DNA from: Encephalitozoon hellem ATCC 50504
Lineage: Eukaryota; Microsporidia; Unikaryonidae
Assembly (NCBI RefSeq): GCF_000277815.2
Contig: NC_018470.1
Coordinates: 1-64,000 of the forward strand
Direction: 5' to 3'
Length of the DNA: 64,000 nucleotides
Shown here: positions 45,334 through 55,266 of the stretch, in pieces
Numbering within the stretch: the stretch's first letter is position 1
How the letters are laid out: every line of letters begins with the position of its first letter
Translations under genes and position numbers: made by a program
The notes under the pieces: model-generated
What the model saw: only the letters and a program-made list of their open reading frames with translations
Databases searched by the model: none
What the model was told of the DNA's origin: nothing

Positions 45334-46467
45334 TTATTTTGAAATGACGTTCTTTTCACAATCTACTTGATGAAGCATCGGTTCCTTTCCGGAACTAGCC
45401 TCACTTGCCTCAGAATTTCCACCTTTCTTTCTTGACGACTTAATTAACAAGTTTATGTGTTTTCTGACCTCCTTTTCTATCATTTTTCCCTCTACTTTTA
45501 CATCACTTTCAGTGGCAACGTTTCTCTCTGGGACGTTTAATGGCTGACTGCAATCCTCCTTCTTCGTTATAGAAAGCCTTCGGACCCCGTCAGTCATGGA
45601 CTTTAATCCCAACTCCTCGCCGAGGGCCTTGCAAAACTCGTCGCAGTCTCCATTCCAGAAGAAGTCAAAAAGCTCCCGAAATTCTTTAGAGGGTTTATCG
45701 AGATTTACAAGTATTCTTCTTCCTCTTGTCGTGTTAAGCCTACAAAAGTATTTCACCAGCTTTTTCACGCCAAAGACTTTGAGGCTGGTTCCCATGACTA
45801 TAAACAAATCGCAATCACTATCATTCTGTGCCGTCCTTGAGATGAAGGAAGAATCTGGATGTGATTGGTTGTAGTGTATTATTGTTGTATGAAACACCCC
45901 GACGGGTCTTTTCCTTGCATCCTTCCCTCTCTTCTCATTGCGCTTTATGCAGTTAGGACATATAATCTCCTCTCCTTTACCATATGCACCTCTTTCTGAA
46001 TCCCCAAACTCTATTTTGTACCCACAGTAGAGGCAGCTCAGTTTCTTCATATTTCCGTGAAGATAGACAAGCTTGGCTGACTTGTCCTTTGATGCAACCA
46101 GGCCGGCTTTCTCTTCAAGCCCATCAATGTTCTGTGTGTACATTCTAAACTTTCGAGAGGCATCTGAGTAAAGAGAAAGAAACTCATGTGTAGGTGAGGG
46201 GACTGCCCGGTCGACCATCCCTTTAAGCTTACTCATATATTTCAAGTAGTTCTTCCTCATCTCTTTAGACATCGACATACTGTACGTGAATAAATCGCTA
46301 CCACTGATTCCCAGGTCCTTTTTAATATCACTGAAAATACCAGACTTCGACCTAAAATCCGGTATTCCACTCGAGACAGATATCCCTGCACCAACAACAA
46401 CGGCAACCTTTCGTTTCGAAAACATCTTGATATTGGACTTAATCCATTTCGAGTCGATGACTATCAT
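45334..46467 (-). CDS. Sir2 family NAD-dependent deacetylase, Hst3/Hst4-like
   Basis: The product has 377 residues. The sirtuin core is clear: GAGISVSSGIPDFRS, TQNIDGLE, HG catalytic motif in YLHGN, zinc cysteines in CLYCGYK and CPNC, and the NAD-end MGTSLKV. VMGTSLKVFGVKKLVK matches the Hst3/Hst4 clade (VMGTSLKVPGVKRLV), histone H3 K56 deacetylases. The substrate-loop position, usually P-xxVFFGE or IVLYGE, reads PVGVFHTTIIHYNQSHP, unusual. A charged C-terminal tail follows. The long frame opens on TTG; ATG 46467 follows a CCC on the coding strand at 46474-46476. Confidence 0.88.
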   Translation of the reverse strand: MIVIDSKWIKSNIKMFSKRKVAVVVGAGISVSSGIPDFRSKSGIFSDIKKDLGISGSDLFTYSMSMSKEMRKNYLKYMSKLKGMVDRAVPSPTHEFLSLYSDASRKFRMYTQNIDGLEEKAGLVASKDKSAKLVYLHGNMKKLSCLYCGYKIEFGDSERGAYGKGEEIICPNCIKRNEKRGKDARKRPVGVFHTTIIHYNQSHPDSSFISRTAQNDSDCDLFIVMGTSLKVFGVKKLVKYFCRLNTTRGRRILVNLDKPSKEFRELFDFFWNGDCDEFCKALGEELGLKSMTDGVRRLSITKKEDCSQPLNVPERNVATESDVKVEGKMIEKEVRKHINLLIKSSRKKGGNSEASEASSGKEPMLHQVDCEKNVISK

Positions 46468-46509
46468 CCCACAGGGCCTTAACAAAAATATTTGTTTGAC
46501 GAGCTCCCA

Positions 46510-47064
46510 ATGTATTTCAGCAGGATAGTTAGAAGAATAAAAAAAGAAAGGGCCCAGCTTAGAATACTTGTGCTCGGCCTGGACAATGCAGGAAAGACAA
46601 CTGTTCTACATAAGATCCTCTCCAAACCAATAGAAGATGTGCGCCCGACCTTTGGATACAAGATCTATGACGTTAGCTATAAAACGGTTAATCTTGTAAT
46701 CCTCGACATAGGAGGGCAGTCTATGTTTATAGAATACTGGTCGAGCTACTATGAGGATGTTGACGGCGTTGTATTTGTGTTTGATTCGAGTGATAGCAGG
46801 TCGTTTATTGAACACATAGGGCACATAAGATCCACTCTACCCAGCACGCCTATGCTGATACTGGCAAACAAGTCGGACCTCAATCCTATGTTTGATCCTA
46901 ACCAGTTTGGAAAAGATTTCAGCGAACTTCTTGAGAAGGAAGATGTAAGGCTCATTAAGTGCTGTGGGATAAGGGGAGACGGATTAGAATCAGGGTTTGA
47001 TTGGATGGTAGGCAAAGCAACGGAAAAGCTTGTATTAGATGAGGAAGTAAAGAAGAGGATGTAG
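46510..47064 (+). CDS. ARF-like small GTPase, Arl2-type
   Basis: The product is 184 residues with G1 GLDNAGKTT, G3 DIGGQ, G4 NKSD and a switch region RPTFGYKIYDVS. The absence of N-terminal MG-myristoylation context and the sequence LRILVLGLDNAGKTTVLHKIL favour Arl2/Cin4, which assists tubulin folding; Arl1 or Arl3 cannot be excluded. The frame opens on TTG at 46492, so ATG 46510 is used, one base after CCC. It shares a 42-bp divergent gap with the sirtuin gene. Confidence 0.85.
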   Translation: MYFSRIVRRIKKERAQLRILVLGLDNAGKTTVLHKILSKPIEDVRPTFGYKIYDVSYKTVNLVILDIGGQSMFIEYWSSYYEDVDGVVFVFDSSDSRSFIEHIGHIRSTLPSTPMLILANKSDLNPMFDPNQFGKDFSELLEKEDVRLIKCCGIRGDGLESGFDWMVGKATEKLVLDEEVKKRM

Positions 47065-47117
47065 AGCCAGGTAGATCTTGAAATATGTGATCCCTGAATG
47101 CCCATCTTTAGAGCCGC

Positions 47118-47660
47118 ATGGGGTTTAAGATAGGGAATGCATATACTACGTCAGAAATAAAAAAACATAGGAAAGAAAGAAACAAAAGGCTTCTTTTAGA
47201 GGTATATGGACTGACAACAGACCAGAACTTATCGAAGGACGGTGCCGGAAGGTATATATGTGTGGTCTGCAAAACCAAGCATCTAACAGAAATGAGCTAT
47301 GTGAGGCATAGGGAAGGAAAGAAACACAAGGAGAAGCTCTCGGGCAAGAGCGAAGCCAAGTCCAACATTCCTTCACATAGTGTGCGATGCTTAGTTGAGG
47401 GGGATAAAAAGGGATACGGCATTACTATTGATTACAAGCTCGCTAAAGAAATGCCGCAGTTCCGCTTTGTAAGTAGTCTCGAGCAAGCCGTTGAGGAGTA
47501 TGACGAGTGCTCTAAATATCTTGTATTTATATGCAGGCCGTACGAGAACATCGGTTTCAAGTTTGAGAACAAGGAAATAGATAAGAGTTCTATTTATGAA
47601 GATATCGACGATGAGACGGGTGCATATACATTCCACTTTTATTTTTTTGAGGGCTCATGA
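47118..47660 (+). CDS. PRP11: Splicing factor SF3a66/Prp11
   Basis: The product has 180 residues. A U1-type C2H2 zinc finger (YICVVCKTKHLTEMSYVRHREGKKH, about residues 46-71) is followed by the SF3A2 region with IDYKLAKEMPQFRFVSSLEQ (family IDYPEIAEGIMPRHRFMSAYEQ) and YLVFICRPYENIGFKFENKEID. It belongs to the U2 snRNP and helps define the branch site, so spliceosomal splicing is retained. The stop overlaps the upstream frame of the RPC11 gene. CCC at 47101-47103 precedes ATG. Confidence 0.93.
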   Translation: MGFKIGNAYTTSEIKKHRKERNKRLLLEVYGLTTDQNLSKDGAGRYICVVCKTKHLTEMSYVRHREGKKHKEKLSGKSEAKSNIPSHSVRCLVEGDKKGYGITIDYKLAKEMPQFRFVSSLEQAVEEYDECSKYLVFICRPYENIGFKFENKEIDKSSIYEDIDDETGAYTFHFYFFEGS

Positions 47661-47707
47661 ACTGTAGATTCGTTGATTTTTATGTCCCACTTTTTAATCC
47701 CAGCAGG

Positions 47708-48022
47708 ATGTTATTTTGTCCTCTGTGCTCGAGTATGCTGGTTGTCAGAAGACAGTCCATGGGGAATGAGCTTTCGTGTAGGATGTGCGGATATCTATAT
47801 GCAATATCCAAAGAAATAACCAAGTCTGTTCCCATGACACCGAAGAAGAGTGATGGGCTTATTGATGAGGATGAGAACTTGAAGTTTGTATCGAAGTGTG
47901 GCAAGAAGTGCGAGTGTGGCTCTGAGGAGGTTTCCTTTGTAGAGCTTCAGACACGAAGTGCAGATGAACCAATGACAATATTTTATAAATGCATAAGATG
48001 CAAGAAAGTCTGGAGAGAGTAA
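47708..48022 (+). CDS. RPC11: RNA polymerase III subunit RPC11 (C11)
   Basis: The product is 104 residues. N-terminal zinc ribbon CPLCSSML...CRMCGY, linker, and C-terminal TFIIS-like ribbon with LQTRSADEPMTIFYKC, nearly invariant in RPC11 and holding the acidic pair required for transcript cleavage. It helps Pol III terminate and re-initiate. An upstream ATG in frame at 47657 overlaps the SF3a66 stop; ATG 47708 gives the family start MLFCPLC and follows CCC at 47699-47701. Confidence 0.95.
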   Translation: MLFCPLCSSMLVVRRQSMGNELSCRMCGYLYAISKEITKSVPMTPKKSDGLIDEDENLKFVSKCGKKCECGSEEVSFVELQTRSADEPMTIFYKCIRCKKVWRE

Positions 48023-48123
48023 ACAGTAGATCGCAGGGGCACCTGTAAACAGAATAAAGCATATTTATCTTAACTCGCTTTCCACTGGTAGCTCATCCAA
48101 AAGGTATAGGCTGGAACCTACCG

Positions 48124-49179
48124 TCATTCTTCCTCTCCACATATTTCGATCTCTGAAAAAGCAAAGAAGACCTCACCTTCCTCGTTATTATCCCCTTCTT
48201 CTTCATATACAATCCTATCAGATGGCCACTTCTTCGCTATGGTTGTCCATTGGCTGAGAATCCTTGATTTCTCTCCACTCGTCACAAAGAACATGTATTC
48301 TGTAGGAAGGCCGTATCTGTAAACTGACTCCACAAAAAGCCTCAGAAGCTTCACGTGAATCAGTATCTTGAGAGCCTCTGTTAGATGGACATGCACGAAT
48401 GTCATAAGTACTCTTTCGATGGCAGAAAACCTTTCCTCGGCTTTTCTTCTTTCTGCAATAATCTCCTCAGAAGACATCGTGTTCTCATCGAGTTCTCTGA
48501 CCAAAAAGCCCTCAGCATGCATCGCATTTCTTACTTCCTCCTCAGAGCAGTGCAAGATGTAGAATTTGAAAAGATCGTGGTCTTCGTCGCTGTTTATCTT
48601 CTCGACTACTTCTGGTGATATATGGGGAGACTCATCTACTATTCTATTGAACTCCGAGGCTTTGCTCTTCTGAACGATCACATAGAGAACCTTAAGGAAC
48701 TCGTACTTTTCTTCCTTTCCCACTATTATGCTGAGGTTTATGTCGCACAGGTTTCCCCTTGTGAGTTTTTGAAGCTTGTCACACTCCTTCTTTGCCTCGT
48801 TGAACTCCTCGACTTTCTCCTCATATGCCTTGCTAACTCTCTTGTACTCTCCCTCGAGAAGTAGAATCGCCTTGTCAATCGAGTTGGTTACAAAGCTTTG
48901 GGTGTCCCATCTGAGGAAGTCCTTGATCTTCTCGATGCTATCGCACATAGCTTTCGCGCTACCCTCGCAGGAGTACCCCATGAATGTTTTGAGAAGGCCC
49001 TCGCACGACTTTTCCAATGAGCTTAGTCTTTCCACTTGGTTCACTATCCCCTCTAAGGACACTCCTGTGAACGACGGAAGAGCCACTTGACAAGGACAGA
49101 TCCCGTACTCCTCCTTGATCTGACTCTCTGTCAGGCAGGGCGCATCCTCTTCTACTGGCAGTCCCACAAGAACGAACAT
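48124..49179 (-). CDS. VMA5: V-type ATPase subunit C
   Basis: The product has 351 residues, near yeast Vma5 (392). It shows the family layout of a head domain, a long helical foot (KAYEEKVEEFNEAKKECDKLQKL near 110-145) and a C-terminal head part with HVKLLRLFVESVYRYGLPTEYMFF, a highly conserved block. Subunit C links V1 to the stator and controls reversible disassembly of the proton pump. GGGG at 49181-49184 gives CCCC one base before ATG on the coding strand. Partner: VMA7 at 27204. Confidence 0.9.
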   Translation of the reverse strand: MFVLVGLPVEEDAPCLTESQIKEEYGICPCQVALPSFTGVSLEGIVNQVERLSSLEKSCEGLLKTFMGYSCEGSAKAMCDSIEKIKDFLRWDTQSFVTNSIDKAILLLEGEYKRVSKAYEEKVEEFNEAKKECDKLQKLTRGNLCDINLSIIVGKEEKYEFLKVLYVIVQKSKASEFNRIVDESPHISPEVVEKINSDEDHDLFKFYILHCSEEEVRNAMHAEGFLVRELDENTMSSEEIIAERRKAEERFSAIERVLMTFVHVHLTEALKILIHVKLLRLFVESVYRYGLPTEYMFFVTSGEKSRILSQWTTIAKKWPSDRIVYEEEGDNNEEGEVFFAFSEIEICGEEE

Positions 49180-49329
49180 CGGGGTACTGTATTTTGGTGT
49201 TTAAGTGAGCTCTTTGGGTGTAAGATTTGTGATCTGGAGTTGAATGGTAAGTAGCATCGACGTCTTGAATTGAATCGCAGTGTTTCATCACTTCCAAATA
49301 AATAAAGACAGTGAAACCCTGTGTAAATA

Positions 49330-52300
49330 ATGTATCTTCACAGATCAGAGATAGAGGCTGGAGTTGAAAAGCTTATGAAGACCGTAGAGGACAACGAGGC
49401 TTCTGAGAAGTGTAGGAAGCTACTGAAGGAAATCGGCAAGCTTGAAGAAGAAAACATCAGAGACTTCATCAGAGAGAAGCGGGATGTTGTTGATGTCTTT
49501 ATGAGGGGCCTGAGGGCCAGAAGGCAGGTCCAGATTTTTGTGATAGATTTCATTTACACTTTTCTTGTCAACGATCTTCTTGGTTTGAACGATATTAGTG
49601 AGATTATCAATGTTATATCTGAGGGCAGCTGGTGCGAGGCATCGAAGATGAAGATACTTCAGATGAGCTACTACATCATAAGATATGACAACTTCCAAGG
49701 GGACCTTGCATTGTCCTTGTTTAAAAGCATAGTGAAGATGATTGATGATAGAAGCAAGCAGGTCCAGACGACTGCAAAGCCCATAGCAATGCATCTTATA
49801 GACGTTGCTTTTGGCAAAGCAAGTTCAGTTTTCAAGGAGGAGGCCCGAAGTGAGGAGAGTGAGGTCAATTCTGGTATGCAGGCGGCAGACACTCTTGAAG
49901 GTTGTAGGCCTGGGACTGAGAAGCTACTTTTGAGGACGAATTTGGAAGTGGGGAGTCCGATAGACGATGGGATTTTATTTCTCCGGTATCTCCTACAGAA
50001 CATTGGTGCCTCAAAAGAAATGGGATACTTTGTGATTGACACGGTGGTCCTGATAACCCGAAAGAGCGAGCTTTTTGAGTATGAGGAGTTTAAGAAGGTC
50101 TACAGTGCGGAGGTGATGGATGTGCTGAGGGAACTGATAGGGAGAAGATGCTCTTCTAAAGGAAATGTGTATAAGGTGATTTCGCGGCTGGCTGAAAGGC
50201 ACAACTGTTTATTTGAGAAGGGGATCCAAAGAGTGTTTGATGAGATTGAGAAATCCTATGATTTCTTTGACGACCTGGAGATGGAGATATTTTTGGACTT
50301 TTTTGGATCGCTAGATATACTAGTATTCAATAGTTACTCTGAGGTTGTAAGGAGAATCTTCTTCAGGATTCTTGAGGGCACATCGCTTGACAAAGATGCG
50401 GGAAGCGGGGATGCCATAAGCGCCATAAGAATTTCACTGAGAAACCAGTTGGAAGCCGAGGAAAAAGCCAACGGAAAGCACCACCCATCGACAAAGGCCT
50501 TTTTTGATAAGTTTTGCGAGATTCTACATGCAAAGTTGTCTGGAATTACTAATCCACATCCAAATGTTGAAGACCTGCTAGAGACTGTTCTTAGGTTTTA
50601 TGCCATTTCTGGGAGCAAAGAGTCACTGGAAGTGTTCATGGCTCTTGGATGCAGGCTTGGGTTTACGGGGGTTGTGTGCAGAAATGCAATTGAGAATAGA
50701 AAGCATATCCAAAACTCCTGGGATGTTGTCCTTGGCGGGTGCAAGGATCATCTTGGAAGTATCATTGAGTCTATTGGCACCTTTGATGCTGAGGAGATTT
50801 TCTTTCTGATAAAGGCTGTAGAGGGGTTGGAGTCTACCAATGCATGGAGTTCGAAAGATAAGGTAGACTTTCTATTGTCTGTATTCAATATTACCAAGCC
50901 CATTGTGGTGGAGCCATTGAATGTAAAGATATTTGAGATGATTCTTAGTGGGATGCTGAGGGAAAGCAGCAGTGACGAAGGCTATTCTATTCGAATATTC
51001 TGCTCTGTTCTTGTGGACTATTCCGGGCAACTAGAGACTTTGACACCTGATGTTGAAAGTGTTATTTTCACGCTCTTGCAGAGGATGCTTGAGAGGAACC
51101 TGGAGAGGAATGGGCTAGAGATTCTGGAGACAATGTCAGAGGTGCTGAGGATCATAACGCCTGAGAGTTCCTGGGACATTGTTTTGCAATGTGTTGAGTG
51201 TTCATGCATTCCTTGCCTATACTCTTCTCTATATCCCATTGTGAGGTGGATTATAGAGGGATCTGGGCATCTCATAAGTAACGAGCATTTTGAGAAACTT
51301 ATTGACTGCCTACACTTGATGTGCTTGTCAACAAATAGTGAGATAAGCCTGAAAGCGATGTCTATTTTCCAAGACGTGGGAGAGTGCTTGATGAGTAGGA
51401 AAGCATTTAATCGATTTCCTGGTGCCGGAGCTGAGGACAGAGAGATGAACTCTGCATGGGCAAAATATATCAAGGTTCTTGGAGGAGCAGCAGGGGACGA
51501 AAGATGCATGGTACGCGAGGCGGCGATCAAGTATCTTGTCATGTTTCTTGAAGCAGAGTCTGAGTCCCTGAGTCCTCAAGAGCTAGATTTTGCTGCAAAA
51601 AGCGGGCTTGTCCCTTTGTTAGAAAGAGGTAAGCAGCTTCTCAGAGCACAGGAGCAGGAGTCACAATGTACTTTGATGCTGATGCTCGATGAGTGCAGTA
51701 GGGTGATTGGAAAGATGGACTACCACTCGGAGCTGTATAGTAAGTTTCTTGAGGTAGTTACTGATGGAGTGTGCCATTCTGGCTCTTCTGAGATCCAGAG
51801 CATGTGCATTGAGAGCCTAAGGATGATAGCAAGCAAGTCTTCTGAGGTGAAGCATAGAGATGGGCCGCGCCAGGAGGGAAGTGACCAGAGTTCTGAGGAC
51901 ATGGGATTTAGAATGGGTGCGGGAGAAAGGAAGTCTTTGATGCCTTCGTTCAAGCTAAGGGATCTGGTTTTCAATGCGTACAAGTCGATGTTTGGTATGA
52001 TTCCTGGAAGTGAGGAATGCTCTACTAATATGTATCTTGAGATGATAGATTTAGCTAAGGAGTTTACATTTAAAAGCTCTGAGATGCGGATACTGATTCC
52101 TTTACTCCGTAAGTTTGTTCACAGCGAGAATCGCGTTCTTCAAGAGAAGGTGCTGGACATGGCTGAGATGTGGGGGTCTGAAGCGGATGTACAATTGGAG
52201 GCCTACAACGATTGGATGAACTTCAGGGATATTCAGCTGAGCAGGATGCTTATTGGGAGGATAGGAAGGGTATTATCAAGGAACCCTGAGGATTCGAGAT

Positions 52301-53043
52301 ACTCTGAAGCGGTTATGGAGCTGGTTGAGTATTGTAAAGAAAAGGCTTTTTGGGAGGATGTTGCTAGGGCATTTATGAAGGGGTCTGAAGGCATAAGATC
52401 CCGTGCTTCGTTTCTATCCTTTATAAGTGGGAGTAAGATGATTCTAGATGAAGCTGCTAAAGTTGGAATACCCGAGGATTTACGGGAAATGGAGGATGGA
52501 AATGGATTGGCTGCAGAGCCTGTGGAAAGTACGGCGAAGATCGTGAAGAAAAGGGAAAGAATTGTGCTGGAGTTTTTGGTGTTTTATCACAATCTTTTGA
52601 CGAGATTTGCTCATGCTTGTAGCTCTTTGCAGACCCACACGATGCAGCCTTTTGACCAGGCAACTATATCTGACGTTAGAGAGGGATACAAAGTGATATT
52701 TGAGATGAGCGAGGTTGGGTCAGGGCTTGGAAAGGAAAGCATCTGTTTCAAGTGTTATGAGATATTGTTCCATGATGTTGATCTTATCTACAACGATGTC
52801 AGAGAAAGGATCAGGAAAGTTCTGAGTGAATATAACGAGATGGAAATGATATATAACGGCTTGTATTCAAGGGTAAAGCAGAGGGAGGTGTACACGATAC
52901 TGGAGAAGATGTGGAGAAGTGAGAATAGGAAGCTTGTGAATGATGTTAAGGATGTTCTTGTTGAATCTCTCAGGTCGAAGGACTACAAGGTTATTGACCA
53001 TGTCCGGAAGTGCTTGGAACTTATTCTTGTGCAAAATAAATAA
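49330..53043 (+). CDS. Large HEAT-repeat protein, Mon2-like
   Basis: The product has 1237 residues, all alpha-helical repeats with no catalytic domain. The N-terminal part (SEIEAGVEKLMKTVEDNEASEKCRKLL onward, then RSKQVQTTAKPIAMHLIDVAF) matches the DCB region of Mon2 and BIG-type Sec7 proteins, where this NTAxATxxQxxxxxF element is conserved. No Sec7 domain is present, which fits Mon2, a Golgi/endosome scaffold acting with Dop1 and Neo1. The remainder is divergent. Other HEAT scaffolds cannot be ruled out. CCC at 49317-49319. Confidence 0.6.
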   Translation: MYLHRSEIEAGVEKLMKTVEDNEASEKCRKLLKEIGKLEEENIRDFIREKRDVVDVFMRGLRARRQVQIFVIDFIYTFLVNDLLGLNDISEIINVISEGSWCEASKMKILQMSYYIIRYDNFQGDLALSLFKSIVKMIDDRSKQVQTTAKPIAMHLIDVAFGKASSVFKEEARSEESEVNSGMQAADTLEGCRPGTEKLLLRTNLEVGSPIDDGILFLRYLLQNIGASKEMGYFVIDTVVLITRKSELFEYEEFKKVYSAEVMDVLRELIGRRCSSKGNVYKVISRLAERHNCLFEKGIQRVFDEIEKSYDFFDDLEMEIFLDFFGSLDILVFNSYSEVVRRIFFRILEGTSLDKDAGSGDAISAIRISLRNQLEAEEKANGKHHPSTKAFFDKFCEILHAKLSGITNPHPNVEDLLETVLRFYAISGSKESLEVFMALGCRLGFTGVVCRNAIENRKHIQNSWDVVLGGCKDHLGSIIESIGTFDAEEIFFLIKAVEGLESTNAWSSKDKVDFLLSVFNITKPIVVEPLNVKIFEMILSGMLRESSSDEGYSIRIFCSVLVDYSGQLETLTPDVESVIFTLLQRMLERNLERNGLEILETMSEVLRIITPESSWDIVLQCVECSCIPCLYSSLYPIVRWIIEGSGHLISNEHFEKLIDCLHLMCLSTNSEISLKAMSIFQDVGECLMSRKAFNRFPGAGAEDREMNSAWAKYIKVLGGAAGDERCMVREAAIKYLVMFLEAESESLSPQELDFAAKSGLVPLLERGKQLLRAQEQESQCTLMLMLDECSRVIGKMDYHSELYSKFLEVVTDGVCHSGSSEIQSMCIESLRMIASKSSEVKHRDGPRQEGSDQSSEDMGFRMGAGERKSLMPSFKLRDLVFNAYKSMFGMIPGSEECSTNMYLEMIDLAKEFTFKSSEMRILIPLLRKFVHSENRVLQEKVLDMAEMWGSEADVQLEAYNDWMNFRDIQLSRMLIGRIGRVLSRNPEDSRYSEAVMELVEYCKEKAFWEDVARAFMKGSEGIRSRASFLSFISGSKMILDEAAKVGIPEDLREMEDGNGLAAEPVESTAKIVKKRERIVLEFLVFYHNLLTRFAHACSSLQTHTMQPFDQATISDVREGYKVIFEMSEVGSGLGKESICFKCYEILFHDVDLIYNDVRERIRKVLSEYNEMEMIYNGLYSRVKQREVYTILEKMWRSENRKLVNDVKDVLVESLRSKDYKVIDHVRKCLELILVQNK

Positions 53044-53128
53044 ATACTGACCAGTGCAATATTTTTCTAGAAAAAACAGATAAATCCGGAAAGAAAAAAT
53101 AATAAAAGGCTGAAATCCCTAAAGGTCA

Positions 53129-55177
53129 ATGTCAGAAGAGAAGCAAAAGTCTAATACTTCTAGAGCAATTGGAATTGATTTAGGGACAACGTTCTCCTGT
53201 GTTGCTGGATACATAAGCGGGAAGGTGGAGGTTATTACAAATGCTGATGGGGAAAGAACAACGCCATCTGTGGTAAGCTTTGATGAGAACAACTGCACTG
53301 TCGTTGGTACGGCAGCAAGGAACATGGTTGGGATAGACCCCACGTCTGTATTGTTTGATGCAAAGAGGTTGATTGGAAGAGAGTTCGATGATCCAAAGAT
53401 CCAGAATGCTATAAGTGCATGGCCGTTCAAGGTTGTGAGATACAATCACCGGGAGAAGAGGGAGGAGCCCAACAAAGTTCCTGAGGGATCCAACTCCTAT
53501 GACAACATAGCATTCAAAGTAACGAAGAATGGAAAGACCAGCTACTATGCGCCTGTTGAGATCAGTGGAAAGGTGCTGTTGTATCTTAAGAATGCAGCAG
53601 AGGCAAGGCTTGGAGGGACTGTTGACTCTGCAGTTGTGACTGTTCCTGCATACTTCGAGGAGCCTCAAAAGGATGTGACCAAAGCAGCGGCAACGATTGC
53701 TGGATTTGACCCCAACAAGGTCCGACTTCTTGCAGAGCCTACTGCAGCGGCAATGGCATATGGGCATATCCAAACACAGAAGAACGCCAACTTCTCTGCA
53801 AAGGAGGATGTTCTCGTGTTTGATCTTGGAGGAGGTACATTTGATGTATCTGTACTTGACTTTGAGTTCAATGGAGCAGCAGGGTCTCTTGGGATTGTCA
53901 AGGCGATTGACGGAGACACATTCCTTGGAGGACAAGACTTTGACAACTTCTTGATCAACCACTGTATCTCTGAGTTCCTCAAGAAGAACCCTTCGATTAA
54001 GAAGAGTGACTTGAAGGAGAGCGCACTTCTCAGGCTTAGGGCTGAGTGTACAAGAGTCAAGGCAGTTCTTAGCTCTGCAACAAGCAGCGCCATCTATGTT
54101 CCATGCTTCCACATGACCGATGATCTGAATGTTCAGATAACCCGTGCAAGGTTCGAGCTTCTCTGTGATCACCTTTTCAAGAAGTGTATGGAAAGAACCA
54201 AAGGATGCCTGTTGCGCTCTGCAGGTGTTCCTGAGGTTGAATACTCTGCAGATGGAAGCAGACTCCTTCTGAATCCTTCTCTCGAGAAGACATTGAATGA
54301 GGTCAGGAACTCCATCAGCAAGGTTCTTCTTGTTGGAGGATCATCGAGGATTCCAAAGGTTAAGGCAATGCTTGCAGAGTACTTTGGTGCACACAAGGTT
54401 GTCGAGCCTGTGAATGCCGACGAGGCTGTTGCATACGGAGCAGCATACCAAGCAGCATCTATATACTCTGATGCTGTGGATGCAGGGTCAAGTCTTCTAC
54501 TTATTGACTGTGTTCCACTGAACCTCTCAATTGAGACTGCCGGGGGAGTTGCAACCCCTTTGGTAAACTGTGGTGACAACATTCCCATCAAGAAGACTGA
54601 GACATTCACTACCTACGAGGATAACCAGACGGCAGTGACTATCAATGTGTATGAGGGAAACAGGCCAATGTGCAAGGACAACAAGAAGATAGGTAGCTTC
54701 AATTTAGACGGAATTATTGCAGCACCTCGTGGGGTTCCAAAGATCGAGGTTACATTTGACGTCGATCACAATGGGATTCTTATAGTTACTGCACTAGACA
54801 AGCAGACTGGAAAGGAGAACAAGATAACTGTGACGAACTCGCAGAACAGACTCAGCCAGGAGGAGATTGAGAGGATGGCTAAAGAGGCAAGAGACAATGA
54901 ACAGAGGGATAATGAAACAAAGGAAAAGATGACCAAGAGGATGTCCTTTGACCAAGCCATCTTCTCTTTCAAGAGTCTCCTTGAGAAGGCAAACATTCCC
55001 CAGGAGAAGAAAGACGAGTCTCTAAAGATCATCAAGGAGAACGAGGAATGGCTTGCAAGGGCACAAGGGCCAGATGACTTTGAAACTGAAGAGCTTGAAA
55101 GGAGGTCTAACGAGCTCCAGAGCTTCATGAACGACATCATGAAGGAGTCTGGGATGGGTGGAGCGCCAGCAGCCTAA
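53129..55177 (+). CDS. Cytosolic-type HSP70 chaperone without EEVD
   Basis: The product is 682 residues. The nucleotide-binding domain starts IGIDLGTTFSCVAGY, with FDLGGGTFDVSVL and a phosphate loop; the GGSSRIPKVK signature and a full substrate-binding domain follow. No signal peptide or ER retention motif is present. The C-terminus ends GMGGAPAA rather than EEVD, and about 30 extra residues lie in the region before VGGSSRIP (EYSADGSRLLLNP). It is probably the cytosolic form. CCC at 53117-53119 precedes ATG. The assignment to HSP70 is certain; the compartment is inferred. Confidence 0.93.
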   Translation: MSEEKQKSNTSRAIGIDLGTTFSCVAGYISGKVEVITNADGERTTPSVVSFDENNCTVVGTAARNMVGIDPTSVLFDAKRLIGREFDDPKIQNAISAWPFKVVRYNHREKREEPNKVPEGSNSYDNIAFKVTKNGKTSYYAPVEISGKVLLYLKNAAEARLGGTVDSAVVTVPAYFEEPQKDVTKAAATIAGFDPNKVRLLAEPTAAAMAYGHIQTQKNANFSAKEDVLVFDLGGGTFDVSVLDFEFNGAAGSLGIVKAIDGDTFLGGQDFDNFLINHCISEFLKKNPSIKKSDLKESALLRLRAECTRVKAVLSSATSSAIYVPCFHMTDDLNVQITRARFELLCDHLFKKCMERTKGCLLRSAGVPEVEYSADGSRLLLNPSLEKTLNEVRNSISKVLLVGGSSRIPKVKAMLAEYFGAHKVVEPVNADEAVAYGAAYQAASIYSDAVDAGSSLLLIDCVPLNLSIETAGGVATPLVNCGDNIPIKKTETFTTYEDNQTAVTINVYEGNRPMCKDNKKIGSFNLDGIIAAPRGVPKIEVTFDVDHNGILIVTALDKQTGKENKITVTNSQNRLSQEEIERMAKEARDNEQRDNETKEKMTKRMSFDQAIFSFKSLLEKANIPQEKKDESLKIIKENEEWLARAQGPDDFETEELERRSNELQSFMNDIMKESGMGGAPAA

Positions 55178-55266
55178 ATAATTAAAAATGGTTTGTCCCT
55201 ATAATTGGTTGCCTATACTTTTTTTCTTAGCATGATGGTTTAAGAAGCTGATCTTGTAACCCCGGG

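Noticed and set aside
53180..54172. 330-codon minus-strand frame opposite HSP70
   Set aside because: Long antisense frames opposite highly expressed, codon-biased HSP70 genes are a known artefact; no motif is seen.
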